DNA from: Bicyclus anynana
Lineage: Eukaryota > Arthropoda > Insecta > Lepidoptera > Nymphalidae
DNA length: 64,000 nucleotides
Assembly: GCF_947172395.1 (NCBI RefSeq)
Contig: NC_069091.1
Coordinates: 4,689,773 to 4,753,772 of the forward strand
Direction: 5' to 3'
Positions within the stretch are counted from its first letter, which is position 1. Every line of letters begins with the position of its first letter. This document shows, piece by piece, positions 22,823 to 33,358 of this stretch. The position numbers and the translations under genes were made by a program. The notes below the pieces were generated by a model, which saw nothing but the letters and a program-made list of their open reading frames with translations, did no database searches and was not told the origin of the DNA.

Positions 22823-23158
22823 CAGGGGCGTAGCTACCGCAATATCCATATCAATGATACGGGGCCCCCGGACTACAGGGCCCCTTACGTGTGAAAGCAA
22901 AAATTAGTAAAATTTAATCCACAATCTCACATAATCTGGTGCTTCCCGTCAGTGTTGGTCACTTCAGAAATGACAGAAGTCGAAAAAAACAATCTCTTTT
23001 TTTCCCGTTTTCATCCTAATTATGTTAAGTCACTATTATATTAAGCAAAATATTTTGATTTTAAACAAGCATTTTTGTTTCTTTTGTGAGAAATCTTTAT
23101 TTCATTGAGTCCCAACTAATTTTGATACAGGGACCCTCCAAGGCACGCTACGCCACTG
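22823..23158. mobile_element. Non-autonomous hAT element with 8-bp target duplication
   Basis: Starts CAGGGGCGTAGC and ends GCTACGCCACTG, giving 12-bp terminal inverted repeats with one mismatch. The 8-bp sequence TATGGCTA lies directly outside both ends (22815-22822 and 23159-23166). An 8-bp duplication and a CAG-G start are hallmarks of the hAT superfamily. At 336 bp without an open frame it cannot encode transposase. Confidence 0.88.
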
Positions 23159-23173
23159 TATGGCTAACAATTT

Positions 23174-23467
23174 GACGGCCTCCGTGGCGCAGTGGTATAC
23201 ACGGTGGATTTACAAGACGGAGGTCCTGGGTTCGAGCCCTGGCTGGGCCGATTGAGATTTTCTTAATTGGTCCAGGTCTGGCTGGTGGGAGGCTTCCGCC
23301 GTGGCTAGTTACCTACCCTACCAAGCGATTTAGCGTTCCGGTACGATGCCGTGTAGAAAGAAAGAAAGTAGTGTGGATTTTCATCCTCCTCCTAACAAGT
23401 TAGCCCGCTTCCATCTTAGATTGCATCATCACTTACCATCAGGTGAGACTAACTTGTAAAGAATAAA
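23174..23467 (+). mobile_element. tRNA-headed SINE (family A), near full length
   Basis: Head: GGCCTCCGTGGCGCAGTGG (A-box region) and GGGTTCGAGCCCTGGC (B-box region). The body includes GGTCCAGGTCTGGCTGGTG and GCGTTCCGGTACGATG, and the 3' end AACTTGTAAAGAATAAAAAA. It lies a few bases beyond the hAT element. Confidence 0.85.
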
Positions 23468-25263
23468 AAAAGCACCTACCTATATTTTGCTAGCTGGCTC
23501 CACAGACATTGCTTTGCCACAAACACCATCAATTAAAGTAATCCAAAGTGATATTTCTAATACCAAAATTGCCAATTTTGACATTTTCCATCTGTTCCTT
23601 TGGGTTTTCCCTGATTAATAAATGATTTTCCCTATAAGTAAACGAAAGGGACCGAGAGCCATTCTTACCTTGTTTTAGGTAGGCTGAAAGTTTGTCAGCC
23701 CCATGCCTCTAAAAAAAGGAGGAAGTTCTCGATGCTTTTTTTTAATGTAGGTGTGTTACCTCATTATTTCGTCATTTATTAACCAATTTTGATTAATTTT
23801 TTTGGTTTGAAAGAGTAGGTAAGTAGGTATATTTCCAGATTGCTCCCATTTAGTTTTCACGAAAATTGGTTCAGTAATTTTGTATTAAAATCAAAATAAC
23901 TGAAATTACTTACACTTACCATCAGGTGAGATTGTAGTCAACTTGTAAAGTTTAAAAAAAAATGCAGCACTCCAAAACATTGAACTGGCCACAGACTGTT
24001 TTTTAGATATTCTTTTTTTATTTTACTAGTCTTTATAGTATAAGTCGTATCACGCAATAATATTTCAAATCGATTTTAGTTACTACAGTAAAAAAAATGG
24101 GCTGACATTCTTATCTATTATTTTGAAAATGTGTATAAATTGACTGACTAACATTATATTTTCTAATAAAATCTCTGCTATGAAGTACCTAAAGTTAAAT
24201 GAGGATATTCAAAAAAATATTAACAGCAGGTATCTATTTGTTTCAGATGGCGTCAGAGGTCTTACGTTACTAGAGTTTATAACGGAGTTTGAATAAAAAA
24301 GTAGAAAACTTCTATAAATAGGTTTACAATTTTTGTATTTTTAAAGTGTTAGAGAAAATAAATCAGTGATTCAGGTACTTTTGGATCACATTATTAATTA
24401 ATCTCGCTTAGTGACCTCTCCTTGCTTTTGTTTTTTTGGTCGGTAGTTTAAAAAAATAGTTACAAAAATAAAATTTTAAGTAACGAGGATTCCAAAAGCT
24501 CCTTGGTCCAAAAAGAAAATCAATAAACTTAGTTAGCTTTTCTTCATATTTATCACAAAAAAGTTAGAAATAAGTACCTACCTATTCAATCATTTAGTAC
24601 AATTAGTTGCCAAGCCTTTTATAATAATATCATGTTTCTATAAACGTCCGTTTAATAAAAACCTTGAACTTATTAAGAGACATAACCCTTAGGAGGTATT
24701 CAGTGCTTTGGTATGGAATGCCACCGTTAGGATAGGATAATATTATAGAATGAGCTAGTTATTTATATAAATACTAAAAATATAATATACCTACATAAAT
24801 AAAAATAGTTTTCAACTTCATCATAAGGTCATGATAAAAAAAAGAAACTCAGACGTCGGTAACAAATTGCAATCAGAAACAAATCGTCTGACTAATCGCG
24901 CGTCGCAGATGTCTCGCCAAAAATAAAGCATCTCAGCCCTCATCGACAACTAATCCGAGGGCATTCCCCTGGAGCTGTACTTATAGTTGTACCTACTAAT
25001 AGAACGAAAGAAAGAAAGAAAAGTTTATTCAGATTACACATCATACAAAGGAAAGAGAGAAAAAAAACAATAATTAAAATAATGGATAACATGCAGTTTT
25101 AAGATAAACTTTACATTTGCTGAAGGTCAACTTTGATTGATTTGTTTTTTTAATAAGGTGATTGTTCACTTATTAAAAAAACAATAATAATATCTTGTCT
25201 TCAATTAATAATTTTTTATCAATTATTAGGGCGAAAGTGGTCAAACATTTCTTTTTTAAAAAG
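23468..25263. other. Non-coding with repeat scraps
   Basis: A SINE A 3' scrap (ACCATCAGGTGAGATTGTAG) lies at about 23918-23955. A GAAA-rich stretch followed by AAGTTTATTCAG at 25003-25035 looks like a LINE tail on the minus strand. No gene is supported. Confidence 0.45.
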
Positions 25264-25428
25264 AATATTTGCCGTATCTTTTAAATATGACCAATATTCC
25301 CATTCCCCTCCAACTAGTCGGGAAATACTGTATTAGGAGTGGGTACGTCAATAGACCAACGGGGTGGGGATCGAACCACCACCCCTCGATGATGAGTCCG
25401 ACCGCTCTTACCGTTGAGCTATTGAGGA
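25264..25428 (-). mobile_element. tRNA-headed SINE (family C)
   Basis: Reverse complement of the type at 9530-9690, including the GGGGATCGAACCACCACCCC B-box region and CTTACCGTTGAGCT A-box region. Confidence 0.78.
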
Positions 25429-25796
25429 TTAATATTGTCCATCCTCTATCTTTCAGTCTCAGTCAAATCATGTCATGCTTTAGTACGGAGCAGGAAACCT
25501 TAACAAAACTTCCGAAAGAGTTCACCGAGAAAATCGAATTATCACTTCTAACACTCTTGCTCAATCTCCACTTCACTTGTGCACTTTTATAGAACTATAT
25601 ATATTGAATAAAATGCATTCTATTTTAAGCAATAAGACTATAAAATACAGCAAATCAATGAAAATAATGATTCCTACGATTTTCCCGCCAAATTCCGTTG
25701 GTTAGTTACCAACAGAATATTTATTAAGGCAGACTATGCTGCTGAAACTTTATGTGTAGGTACCTATACTACAGCCATACCATACATATATAGTAC
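25429..25796. other. Non-coding, nothing recognised
   Basis: AT-rich; no supported feature. Confidence 0.4.
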
Positions 25797-25960
25797 TAGT
25801 AGACGACGCGCGGTTTCACCCGTGTCGTTCCCGTTCCGTAAGAATACGGGGATAAAATAGGTATAGCTTATAGCCTTTCTCGTAAATGGGCTATCTAACA
25901 CTGAAAGAATTTTTCAAATCGGATCATTAGTTTCTGAGATTAGCGTAATACAGTTATTCT
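25797..25960 (-). repeat. Dispersed repeat family E
   Basis: CGCGCGGTTTCACCCGTGTC to TTTCAAATCGGATCATTAG, complementary to 31984-32171. Confidence 0.7.
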
Positions 25961-26898
25961 ATCTCCATATTGATGTAGGTATTTTCCATCACGAAGAAGG
26001 CGAATAACAACTACTATGTCTACAGGTGTAAGTATAGGCACCTACCTACTAAAAGACCATGTAGGTATGTATGGAAAATTGTGGAAAATTATCAAAGAAC
26101 GAATAACGAAAACTGTATTTTTATAAGAACTACGGACATGTATGCATATGCATGCCTGGTATTTAAATTAACTCTATGATTCGTTAGGTACCTATATAAA
26201 AATTGGCTTTTTATCGAGCGAAAAGAACTCGAACCGAGGATGAAATAGATGTGTAGGTATTTAAAAAACTATATCTCAAAGCAGGAATCGAACCCAGGAC
26301 CTACTTGATAAAGTCCAACGCATCCACATGTTACGAGTATGTCATGTATGTACATTCTAACAGTAGCATCACTTTGCACGGTCAAGTTCATGCAATAACG
26401 GCTGACAAAGGATTAGCGCTAATCGCCTGCAAGCTATGCAGTATGCTATGCTATATACATATAATATGCTTATATTGGTCTATGATTCCAAGCACAGAAC
26501 AGACAGCGCTAAAAAAGGAATGCCATTACAGAGTTTCAAAAAACATATTTTTAATGCCCTCAGCCAAAATAGTATTTACGAATTAAATGACTTTTTTAAA
26601 TTAAAATCAATTTGACTAATTTATTATATTTCACAATTTGACATAAACTTTATTTAAATATTTTATTATTTTCATTACTTTAGAATTATTTCATTATTGG
26701 TATAGTTGTGGTAATTTTTTTGTATGTCACTTTATTTTCAATCAAATCAACATGTAATATATATTAATAATTTGAAAATTTATATTGTATTACTGGATTT
26801 AAAAATTTGCACGCCTAATTTGTGGCAAAACATGTTTGGCCCATTAATAATTGTGAATTGTATTAATTGTATCTGTTATAACCCATGTTTTAGCAAAT
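25961..26898. other. Non-coding; older retroelement tail at the right end
   Basis: Bases 26810-26898 (TTTGTGGCAAAACATGTTTG ... AACCCATGTTTTAGCAAATA) read as the 3' end of an older LINE-like element leading into the TTA run. The rest is AT-rich and unassigned. Confidence 0.45.
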
Positions 26899-26920
26899 AA
26901 ATTATTATTATTATTATTAT
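26899..26920. repeat. TTA/ATT microsatellite, left flank of the Dong-type element
   Basis: About seven ATT units. With the run at 30873-30895 it brackets the retrotransposon, consistent with insertion into a TAA-type trinucleotide repeat, the known target of Dong elements. Confidence 0.85.
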
Positions 26921-27093
26921 ACATGCATTCTACTCTCACGCCCGGTACAAAATAAATATATATAAAAGCCAAAGGGAAAATAAATAAACTTACTTAAATA
27001 CACAAAATAAATAAACTTAAATATATATTACATAAATACATATATGCACCGGGCGGAGGATTCACCCCGGCAGGGAGACCAAACGGCCGGGGG

Positions 27094-30000
27094 TCAGGGC
27101 GACAGGTGGAGAAACCGGCGGACTATCCTAGCCGAGTCCAGCAAGACCGCTTTTTGCATCTTGCCTGCGAGCGAACTGCCACGGAACCCCAGCCGCCTCA
27201 GATGGTGAGCGAGGCTGACTGGGATCAAACCGTTGGCAGATATGACGATGGGGATGATTTCAGTGGACTCCACATGCCACATGGCGGTAACCTCGCGAGC
27301 CAGATCTAGATATTTACGTTTTTTCTCTGTCTCAGCTCTCACAAGGTTCTCGTCATATGGAATTGTGATGTCCACTAAAAACACCCTCGACTGTGCCCGG
27401 TCCAACACCACGATGTCAGGCTTATTCGCAAGAATAGTCCTGTCCGTGATAATGGACCGGTCCCAATAGAGCCGGACTCCGTCGCGTTCAAGCACTGGCA
27501 CCGGTGTGTACTTGTAATAAGGCAACCTCTGGTCCAGGAGACCGTACGTCAGAGCAAGCTCTTGGTGAAGGATTTTGGCTGCTTGGTTATGTCTGTGCAG
27601 ATACTCAGTGTTGGCAAGAGCTGAACAACCCGAAAGGACATGTCTGAGTGACTCGCCGGGATGGCGACAGGCTCGACAGATGTCGTGAGTGCCATCCTTC
27701 AGAATGTACTTTCGGTAGTTCCGCGTCTTTACCACCTGATCTTGTATCGCAAAGACAAACCCTTCGGTTTCCCCAAAGAGGTCACCGAAGCGCAGCCACT
27801 GCACAGACGCTTTTTTACTGACATGGGGCTCATGAAGAGCCTTAAAAAAGCGTCCGTGCAGCTCCTTCCCCTTCCATACGGTCTCCCGGTCAGAGATGCT
27901 CTGTACCACTGGTTTTTGCCATTCGCTGTTGGCCAAGGATAGCGGGGTGAGTCCTTTATCACATGCTATGACTTCTGTATGCATCGGGGACTCTCTTTTC
28001 GTCTCGAAGTAGGTCCTGAGGCTGCATATCTCCCGATTGTGCATGGTCTTGGCGCTAAGTAGGCCTCGACCACCACACTTTCGGGGGACATACAATCTCA
28101 TGACAGACGATTTTGGGTGATGCATACGATAGAGAGTCATAGTCGTGCGGACCCTTCTATCCAGGACGTCTAATTCGGTCTGAGTCCATCTGAGCACGCC
28201 AAAGGTGTACATGAGAACAGGCATGACCCAGCCGTTATAAGCTCGAATCTTATTGGCGCCCGACAAATAACTTTTACAGATCTTTGTCAGACGTCGATAA
28301 AAACCCTCGCAAACTGACTGTTTCATGTCCGCCTCTTGCACCCCTATAGATTGTGACATGCCCAGATACCGGTAAGATTCAGTTTCAGAAAGGGTCTTGA
28401 TGTTTAGCAGGTCAGGATTGATCCCGACCGTATGAGTGACCTGACCCCTCTCCACATGCAAGACCGCACACTTGTCTAGTCCCAGCTCCATTCTGATGGA
28501 ATTACTGAATCCCGTGGTGAGATTCAGTAATTCCTGCAGTCGGGTAGCATTGGGCGCTAGCAGTTTGAGGTCGTCCATGTAGAGAAGGTGAGGCACTTTT
28601 GTCCCTCCTCTCCGAAACTGAAAGCCTGTTCCCGAACCCTCTAGTAATGTACTGAGAGGATTCAAGGCCAAGCAAAACCATAGTGGACTCAGACAGTCAC
28701 CCTGGAAGATACCCCGGCGTATCCTAATCCGGTCATCGGCAGCCGCCAACCGCTCGCCATGGAGACAAAGGATCGTGCTCCATTGCCCCATACATGACCG
28801 GAGGAAGTCTTGAACTGTACAATCGATTTTGTACAGCTCAAGGACCCTCAAGAGCCACGAATGAGGCACCGAGTCGAATGCCTTTTTATAGTCAATCCAG
28901 GCTGCGGCAAAATTCCGGCGGTTGCGCTTGACCAATTGGCCCGCGACGGAGTCGATGAGAAGGAGCTCCTTGGTACCACGACTACCACCCCGACATCCGT
29001 TCTGAGCCCCAGACATGATGTTATTATCGTCTACATGACGAGTTATCTTAGAGCTCAGAACGGATGTCAGTGTCTTATAGATGGTAGTAAGACACGTGAT
29101 GGGGCGGTATTTTGAGGGATCTACGGTGTCGGTGGTCTTTGGAGCTAAATGAGTGATCCCGGTGGTGAAAAGGTTCGGGAGTGTCCCTTGCTCGAGAGCC
29201 TCTTGGAATTGGCGAGCCAAGGTGACATGGCAAGTCGAGAACGCCTTCAGCCAGTAGTGATGCAGTCCGTCGGGCCCCGGACTTTTCCAGTTCGCGGCCC
29301 GCCTTACTGCACCAACTACATCCTCCGTAGAGATGGCGACTGGGTTCATCGGCCTGATTGCGGCACATGTCTCCTCTATCGCCGAAATCCAAGGACCCTC
29401 ATCGTGCTCTACCTCTCTTGACCATATGTTTCGCCAAAAAGCGATAAGGTCAGCCGGATTCGGCTGTGGAGAGGTAGAACAGACTGCAGGACACTCCAAT
29501 CTGTTGTAGAACCTTTTCTGATCACTCGAGAAAAGACGATTTTGCTGAAATCGCTCAACTCTTTCCGAGTATCGTCGTATGCGGTTTCCCCATGCAGCGA
29601 TTTTCTGCTTCAGGTCGTCGATGCGCTCCGTCAGTTTTAAGGTTATGTCCGGCTGATCCAGCCTAACCCCGAGCCCGTTAAAGGCTATTCTGACGGAGCG
29701 CACAATCCTTGGCCTTCTATTGCCCAACCTGAAGCATAGCAGTCTGCCAATGAGGCCTCTGGCAAGGGTGATACGGCGTTCTATCCTTCTCTTCCAGGCT
29801 GGTTCTGCTCTGATGTTATTAACAGAACGCCCCGGGCGTCCAGGTTCCTTGGTTTTGATACCAATGAAACGGTGGACGGTTAGGGCTGCCCCGAAAAGGA
29901 TAGAAGCCGTATCATCCAGACCAGTGCTGCCCGCCAGATGTTGGGGCAGCATTTTGTTGACAGCCTCAATGACATCCCGCGTCGCTATATTTAGCGCAAT

Positions 30001-30669
30001 ACGGGAGAGCCGCGGACGATTCTCTAGAGGAGCATTACGGATTTCAGCAATCGTCTCTTCTAGGATCCTTCTCATCCGCTCTAAATCAAGGGAGACGGTT
30101 CCCTCAGTGTCCTCCTCCTCTGCATGCAAATCTTGGGACATAGGTTCAGTCTCTTCGCGGACAGGCGCCGCCGGTGAGACGATTTGCTCTGCAGAAGAGG
30201 TTGGCACTTCGGGAACAGCCTCACGTCGTAATCGTTCGAGCTCGGTCGCGTTGAAGATGTTAGAACGCTGAATAAACCGAGCTCGATCTGCTAGGTTCTG
30301 TTCCGTGACAGTTAAGTGCGGCTCAAGCAGCAAGAACTCGCGGTACATTGCTGCTCGGTAGCCAGTCCGTCCGGTTTCTCCCCCTGTAGCCCTGTAGTAC
30401 GCGCGCATGACATTTTTATTCATGTCGCATGTCCATTTCATGCGCCGTACGCCACCAGCGGCGGGCTCCGAAGATTGGGCCCTAGGGGACCCTGTCGAAG
30501 CCAAGCCCTCTGATGGGGATGATGGAAGTGTCGACCGGTCAGGTGGTAGTGCCGGTCGACTATGTTGGCTGGCGGCTCGCATGCTGCCACGTCCAGCGCC
30601 AGCCCCAGACGCGCCCTGGCGGCCCCCAGGTAGCGGCCCTAATCGCGCTCTCTGTTGTTCCATCATCAT
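27094..30669 (-). CDS. R4/Dong-type retrotransposon polyprotein (reverse transcriptase and endonuclease)
   Basis: An intact 1191-residue protein. After a Gly/Pro/Ser-rich start, residues 76-150 (MKWTCDMNKN ... LERLRRE) look like a Trp-containing helical DNA-binding region. The reverse transcriptase spans about 455-735: SPGPDGLHHYW at 463-473, YRPITCL at 521-527, the first catalytic Asp in WIDYKKAFDS (Asp593), FQGD at 655-658 and the YMDD box at 697-700. A zinc-knuckle-like CxxC...H...C follows (Cys998, Cys1001, His1010, Cys1015). A restriction-like PD-D/ExK nuclease comes next (KPDIVVLD at 1083-1090, LVDITIP at 1098-1104, KKRKY at 1116-1120). The enzyme nicks the target and copies its own RNA at the nick. 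Two neighbouring ATGs follow the first; I keep the first, just after a C-run in the leader. All key residues are present. Confidence 0.92.
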   Translation of the reverse strand: MMMEQQRARLGPLPGGRQGASGAGAGRGSMRAASQHSRPALPPDRSTLPSSPSEGLASTGSPRAQSSEPAAGGVRRMKWTCDMNKNVMRAYYRATGGETGRTGYRAAMYREFLLLEPHLTVTEQNLADRARFIQRSNIFNATELERLRREAVPEVPTSSAEQIVSPAAPVREETEPMSQDLHAEEEDTEGTVSLDLERMRRILEETIAEIRNAPLENRPRLSRIALNIATRDVIEAVNKMLPQHLAGSTGLDDTASILFGAALTVHRFIGIKTKEPGRPGRSVNNIRAEPAWKRRIERRITLARGLIGRLLCFRLGNRRPRIVRSVRIAFNGLGVRLDQPDITLKLTERIDDLKQKIAAWGNRIRRYSERVERFQQNRLFSSDQKRFYNRLECPAVCSTSPQPNPADLIAFWRNIWSREVEHDEGPWISAIEETCAAIRPMNPVAISTEDVVGAVRRAANWKSPGPDGLHHYWLKAFSTCHVTLARQFQEALEQGTLPNLFTTGITHLAPKTTDTVDPSKYRPITCLTTIYKTLTSVLSSKITRHVDDNNIMSGAQNGCRGGSRGTKELLLIDSVAGQLVKRNRRNFAAAWIDYKKAFDSVPHSWLLRVLELYKIDCTVQDFLRSCMGQWSTILCLHGERLAAADDRIRIRRGIFQGDCLSPLWFCLALNPLSTLLEGSGTGFQFRRGGTKVPHLLYMDDLKLLAPNATRLQELLNLTTGFSNSIRMELGLDKCAVLHVERGQVTHTVGINPDLLNIKTLSETESYRYLGMSQSIGVQEADMKQSVCEGFYRRLTKICKSYLSGANKIRAYNGWVMPVLMYTFGVLRWTQTELDVLDRRVRTTMTLYRMHHPKSSVMRLYVPRKCGGRGLLSAKTMHNREICSLRTYFETKRESPMHTEVIACDKGLTPLSLANSEWQKPVVQSISDRETVWKGKELHGRFFKALHEPHVSKKASVQWLRFGDLFGETEGFVFAIQDQVVKTRNYRKYILKDGTHDICRACRHPGESLRHVLSGCSALANTEYLHRHNQAAKILHQELALTYGLLDQRLPYYKYTPVPVLERDGVRLYWDRSIITDRTILANKPDIVVLDRAQSRVFLVDITIPYDENLVRAETEKKRKYLDLAREVTAMWHVESTEIIPIVISANGLIPVSLAHHLRRLGFRGSSLAGKMQKAVLLDSARIVRRFLHLSP

Positions 30670-30872
30670 ATTTTTTAGGGGGGGGTGAGTGGAGGTTACA
30701 TCACCCGGGGTCCACTCAGGTCCCCGAGGAGGCTGTTTTTTTAAGCCAGCTAGCTTGATTTCGGAGAACCAAAAGATACCAAACGGTTCTCCGATGTCCC
30801 TAAGTCGCCTCTTACGACACCCTCGGGAAAGATAGGGGTGGCAACATTCTAATCTGCCGGTGCCACACGGCG
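30670..30872 (-). other. Structured 5' leader of the Dong-type element
   Basis: On the minus strand, GTGGCA (30866-30861) can pair with TGCCAC (30843-30838). A second stem pairs CCCTA with TAGGG (30837-30833 with 30802-30798) and encloses GTCG/CGAC. The segment with GTCGTAAGAGGCGACTTAGG recurs in insect non-LTR elements as I recall. Likely roles are promoter or translation signals; a self-cleaving fold is possible but not demonstrated. Confidence 0.5.
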
Positions 30873-30895
30873 AATTATTATTATTATTATTATTA
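30873..30895. repeat. ATT/TTA microsatellite, right flank of the Dong-type element
   Basis: Seven to eight ATT units directly adjoining the element's 5' end. Confidence 0.85.
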
Positions 30896-30978
30896 AAAGC
30901 TAACGCTGTGATTCCAAGTAGGTAAGTCCGACCTTAGCCCATCGTCTTCATCATTATCAGCCTATTATAACACTATGG

Positions 30979-31190
30979 GGCCAGGGGTCCTGTAGACATG
31001 TGACAGGTCGATTCGCTTTCTACAATCGCAAACGCTTTCAAAATTATAAAATATATGGGTATGACATTTGTTCATTTGTCACGTGATCAAGTTATCGATC
31101 GGATCTGTCATTCCCATATTTTTTTTCGTTTTCGAAGCTTTAGTGTTTGTAGAAAGAGAATCGACATGCCACATAGCTACAGGCCCTGTT
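30979..31190. repeat. Foldback MITE-like element
   Basis: Outer arms (about 30980-31060 and 31098-31189) are inverted complements. The left includes GTCGATTCGCTTTCTACAA and the right TTGTAGAAAGAGAATCGAC. One arm matches 5515-5630. Confidence 0.7.
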
Positions 31191-31287
31191 CTCCTTCCAT
31201 ATAGTAGAGGGGATATGAAGCTTAAACCCACCACGTTGCTGCAGTGCGGGTTGGCAGATTTAATGTTGTAAATTATAATTAATCCAT

Positions 31288-31467
31288 CCAAATTGCTGGA
31301 ATGGCGGCCCCGCACCACAAAGCGCAGTGTTGGTCGATCCCTCACCAGGTGGACTGACGACATCAAGCGAGTCGCAGGGATTCGCTGGATGCAGGTGGCT
31401 CAGTATCGTGATGTTTGGAAGTCCCTACAAAAGGCCTATGTCCTGCAGTGGACGTTCATCGGCTGAT

Positions 31468-31513
<46 letters not shown>
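31288..31513 (+). mobile_element. RTE-type LINE, 3' tail with GAT microsatellite
   Basis: TTGCTGGAATGGCGGCCCCG, GGTGGACTGACGACATCAAG and AAGTCCCTACAAAAGGCCTA, then a pure ATG/GAT run at 31468-31513. The trinucleotide run is the normal 3' terminus of this family. No intact frame. Confidence 0.78.
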
Positions 31514-31514
<1 letters not shown>

Positions 31515-31983
31515 ATTATAATAAATGTTGATGACCAGTATCGTAGGATTAACATGGTCCCTGTAGCACGAGGGTCTAACACTACCTACTTCCTAACGCC
31601 AGACTGAGAACTTTTACTGATTATATTTCATTGAAATGAAATACATACTAGTACTGTATTTATATTTTATTTATGTTATTTCTTAGAAACAAGTAAACCT
31701 AGGTAATAGGTTCTATTTAAATACCTAATTACGATCGCGTAGTAAAAGCTTCGAGCACCGAAAGAGCTAGACAGCTTACAGCAGCTTTTATCAAATTTTG
31801 ATCCCATAGATCTCAGAAAATATCACAAAATCAATTGTTTTTTATAAAACGTAAAATGTCTAATATATGATGAGTGCTGAAAAAGGACGGCTGGTACTTA
31901 AGGGGCCTAGGGCGGTCAAGATTACAAATCCGCCACAGCGCATAGATCTATAGGACCCCGTACCTACTATCTACCTATACTAA
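31514..31983. other. Non-coding, nothing recognised
   Basis: AT-rich sequence without a supported feature. Confidence 0.45.
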
Positions 31984-32171
31984 TATATAAAGCTGAAGAG
32001 TTTCTTTGTTTGTTTGATTGAACGCGCTAATCTCAGGAACTACTGGTCCGATTTGAAAAATTCTTTCAGTGTTAGATAGCCCATTTATCGAGAAAGGCTA
32101 TAGGCTATATATTATCCCCGTACTCCTACGGGAACGAGAATCACGCGGGTGAAACCGCGCGGCGTCAACTA
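31984..32171 (+). repeat. Dispersed repeat family E, best copy
   Basis: TAAAGCTGAAGAGTTTCTTT to GAAACCGCGCGGCGTCAACT. Ends in AACTAGT. Confidence 0.75.
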
Positions 32172-32581
32172 GTACCTTAAATAACCAAATGTCATAGTAT
32201 GATTTCTGACAAAAGCTCGTAACTCGTACAAACTGCAACAACCGAGCAATAATTCCAGCAATAGTTGCATAATTAAGCTGTCACATTACACAGATATTAT
32301 ACAACAATAAACCCGTTGATTGCTCCATTAGTTGCAATTTATGCTCCACTATAAAGGTTTATGTGCCGCGAGTCCAGTTTAGCGTATAATACTTAGCTAC
32401 TAATTAGTAATATTAGCTAGCCTAGCTAGTTTGAGTGACGGTTTTGATTACATAGTCATCTACGTACTGCGGAAACTGGACGTTTCTGTATGCTATGTTT
32501 CTATAGGTATACGTAGATAGGTTACCTATAGCCTGCATTTAAATCATTAAATATACCTATAATAATTTATTTATTTTGCTC
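32172..32581. other. Non-coding; moderately complex patch
   Basis: Bases 32215-32395 show fewer homopolymers than their surroundings and no repeat match, with no coding frame. A regulatory role is possible but unsupported. Confidence 0.35.
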
Positions 32582-32783
32582 TCATCCGCGAAAAGCCAAC
32601 GAACCCATGCGACAACGTCACCCAGGTCCGACAAAATACTCTCTACGTACGTTTCACCCCGAAACCGGAGCATCCTCAGGAGATGTTGACTCTACAACAT
32701 GCAATTGACTTTGCAATGATAGCAAAATAAATAAATTATTAGGTATATATTCATGATGAACTTTCGCAAAGTAACGCCTGCTT
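32582..32783. repeat. Dispersed repeat blocks P and inverted Q
   Basis: Block P at 32582-32698 is a direct match to 10028-10144. Block Q at about 32745-32783 (TCATGATGAACTTTCGC) is the inverse of 9977-10013. Confidence 0.65.
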
Positions 32784-32822
32784 CTATCCGATATTTAAAT
32801 CATTAAAGTCTACCTAAATTTA

Positions 32823-32986
32823 TTATCATCATCATACAAGCCGATAGACGTCCACTGCAGGATAAAGGCCTTTTGTAGGGACTTCCAAACATCATGAACC
32901 TGAGCCGCCTGCATCCAGCGAATCCCTGCGATTCGCTTAGATAATATCGCCAGTCCACCAGGTGGGGGGTCGACCAACACTGCGCT
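32823..32986 (-). mobile_element. RTE-type LINE, 3' tail fragment
   Basis: ATAGACGTCCACTGCAGGAT and AGTCCACCAGGTGGGGGGTC in reverse orientation to 31288-31513. It joins directly to a SINE A fragment. Confidence 0.7.
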
Positions 32987-33002
32987 TTCTGCAGGGTGGG
33001 GA

Positions 33003-33139
33003 GCGTTCCGGTATGATGTCGTGTAGAAACCGAAAAGGGTGTGGATTTTCATCCACCTCCAAACAAGTTAGCCCGCTCCCATCATAGATTGCATCATCAC
33101 CTATCATCAGGTGAGATTGTCAAGGGCTAACTTGTCACA
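33003..33139 (+). mobile_element. tRNA-headed SINE (family A), 3' fragment
   Basis: Begins within the body (GAGCGTTCCGGTATGATGTC) and ends GGGCTAACTTGTCAC. The tRNA-like head is missing. Confidence 0.7.
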
Positions 33140-33146
33140 CTATCAC

Positions 33147-33358
33147 ACTAATATTATAAAGGCGAAAGTTTGTGTGTAAGTGTGTAAGTATGTTTGTTCC
33201 TCCTTTACGCTGCGCCTACTGAAGCGATTTGGCTGAAATTTGGAATGTAAATAGATTTCACTCTGGATTAACACATAGGCTACTTTTCATCCCGGAAAAA
33301 AACCATGGTTCCCGTTGGATTTGTGAAAAACTGAATTCCACGAAGACGCGGCCGCTAA
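33147..33358 (-). repeat. Dispersed repeat family F
   Basis: CACTAATATTATAAAGGCGA to AAAACTGAATTCCACGAAGA. Complement of 17961-18178. Confidence 0.7.

Larger units (their letters stand above)
26921..30872 (-). mobile_element. Full-length R4/Dong-type non-LTR retrotransposon
   Basis: About 3.95 kb on the minus strand. It has a roughly 200-bp 5' leader (30670-30872), a single intact ORF (27094-30669) and a roughly 170-bp AT-rich 3' UTR (26921-27093). Both ends abut ATT trinucleotide runs. A single ORF with a C-terminal restriction-like endonuclease and a TAA microsatellite target define the Dong lineage of the R4 clade. The absence of frameshifts or stops suggests recent activity. Confidence 0.88.

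Noticed and set aside
28810..29115. Open frames on the plus strand across the Dong-type ORF (also 27233, 29720, 30407)
   Set aside because: Antisense shadows of the retrotransposon coding sequence.
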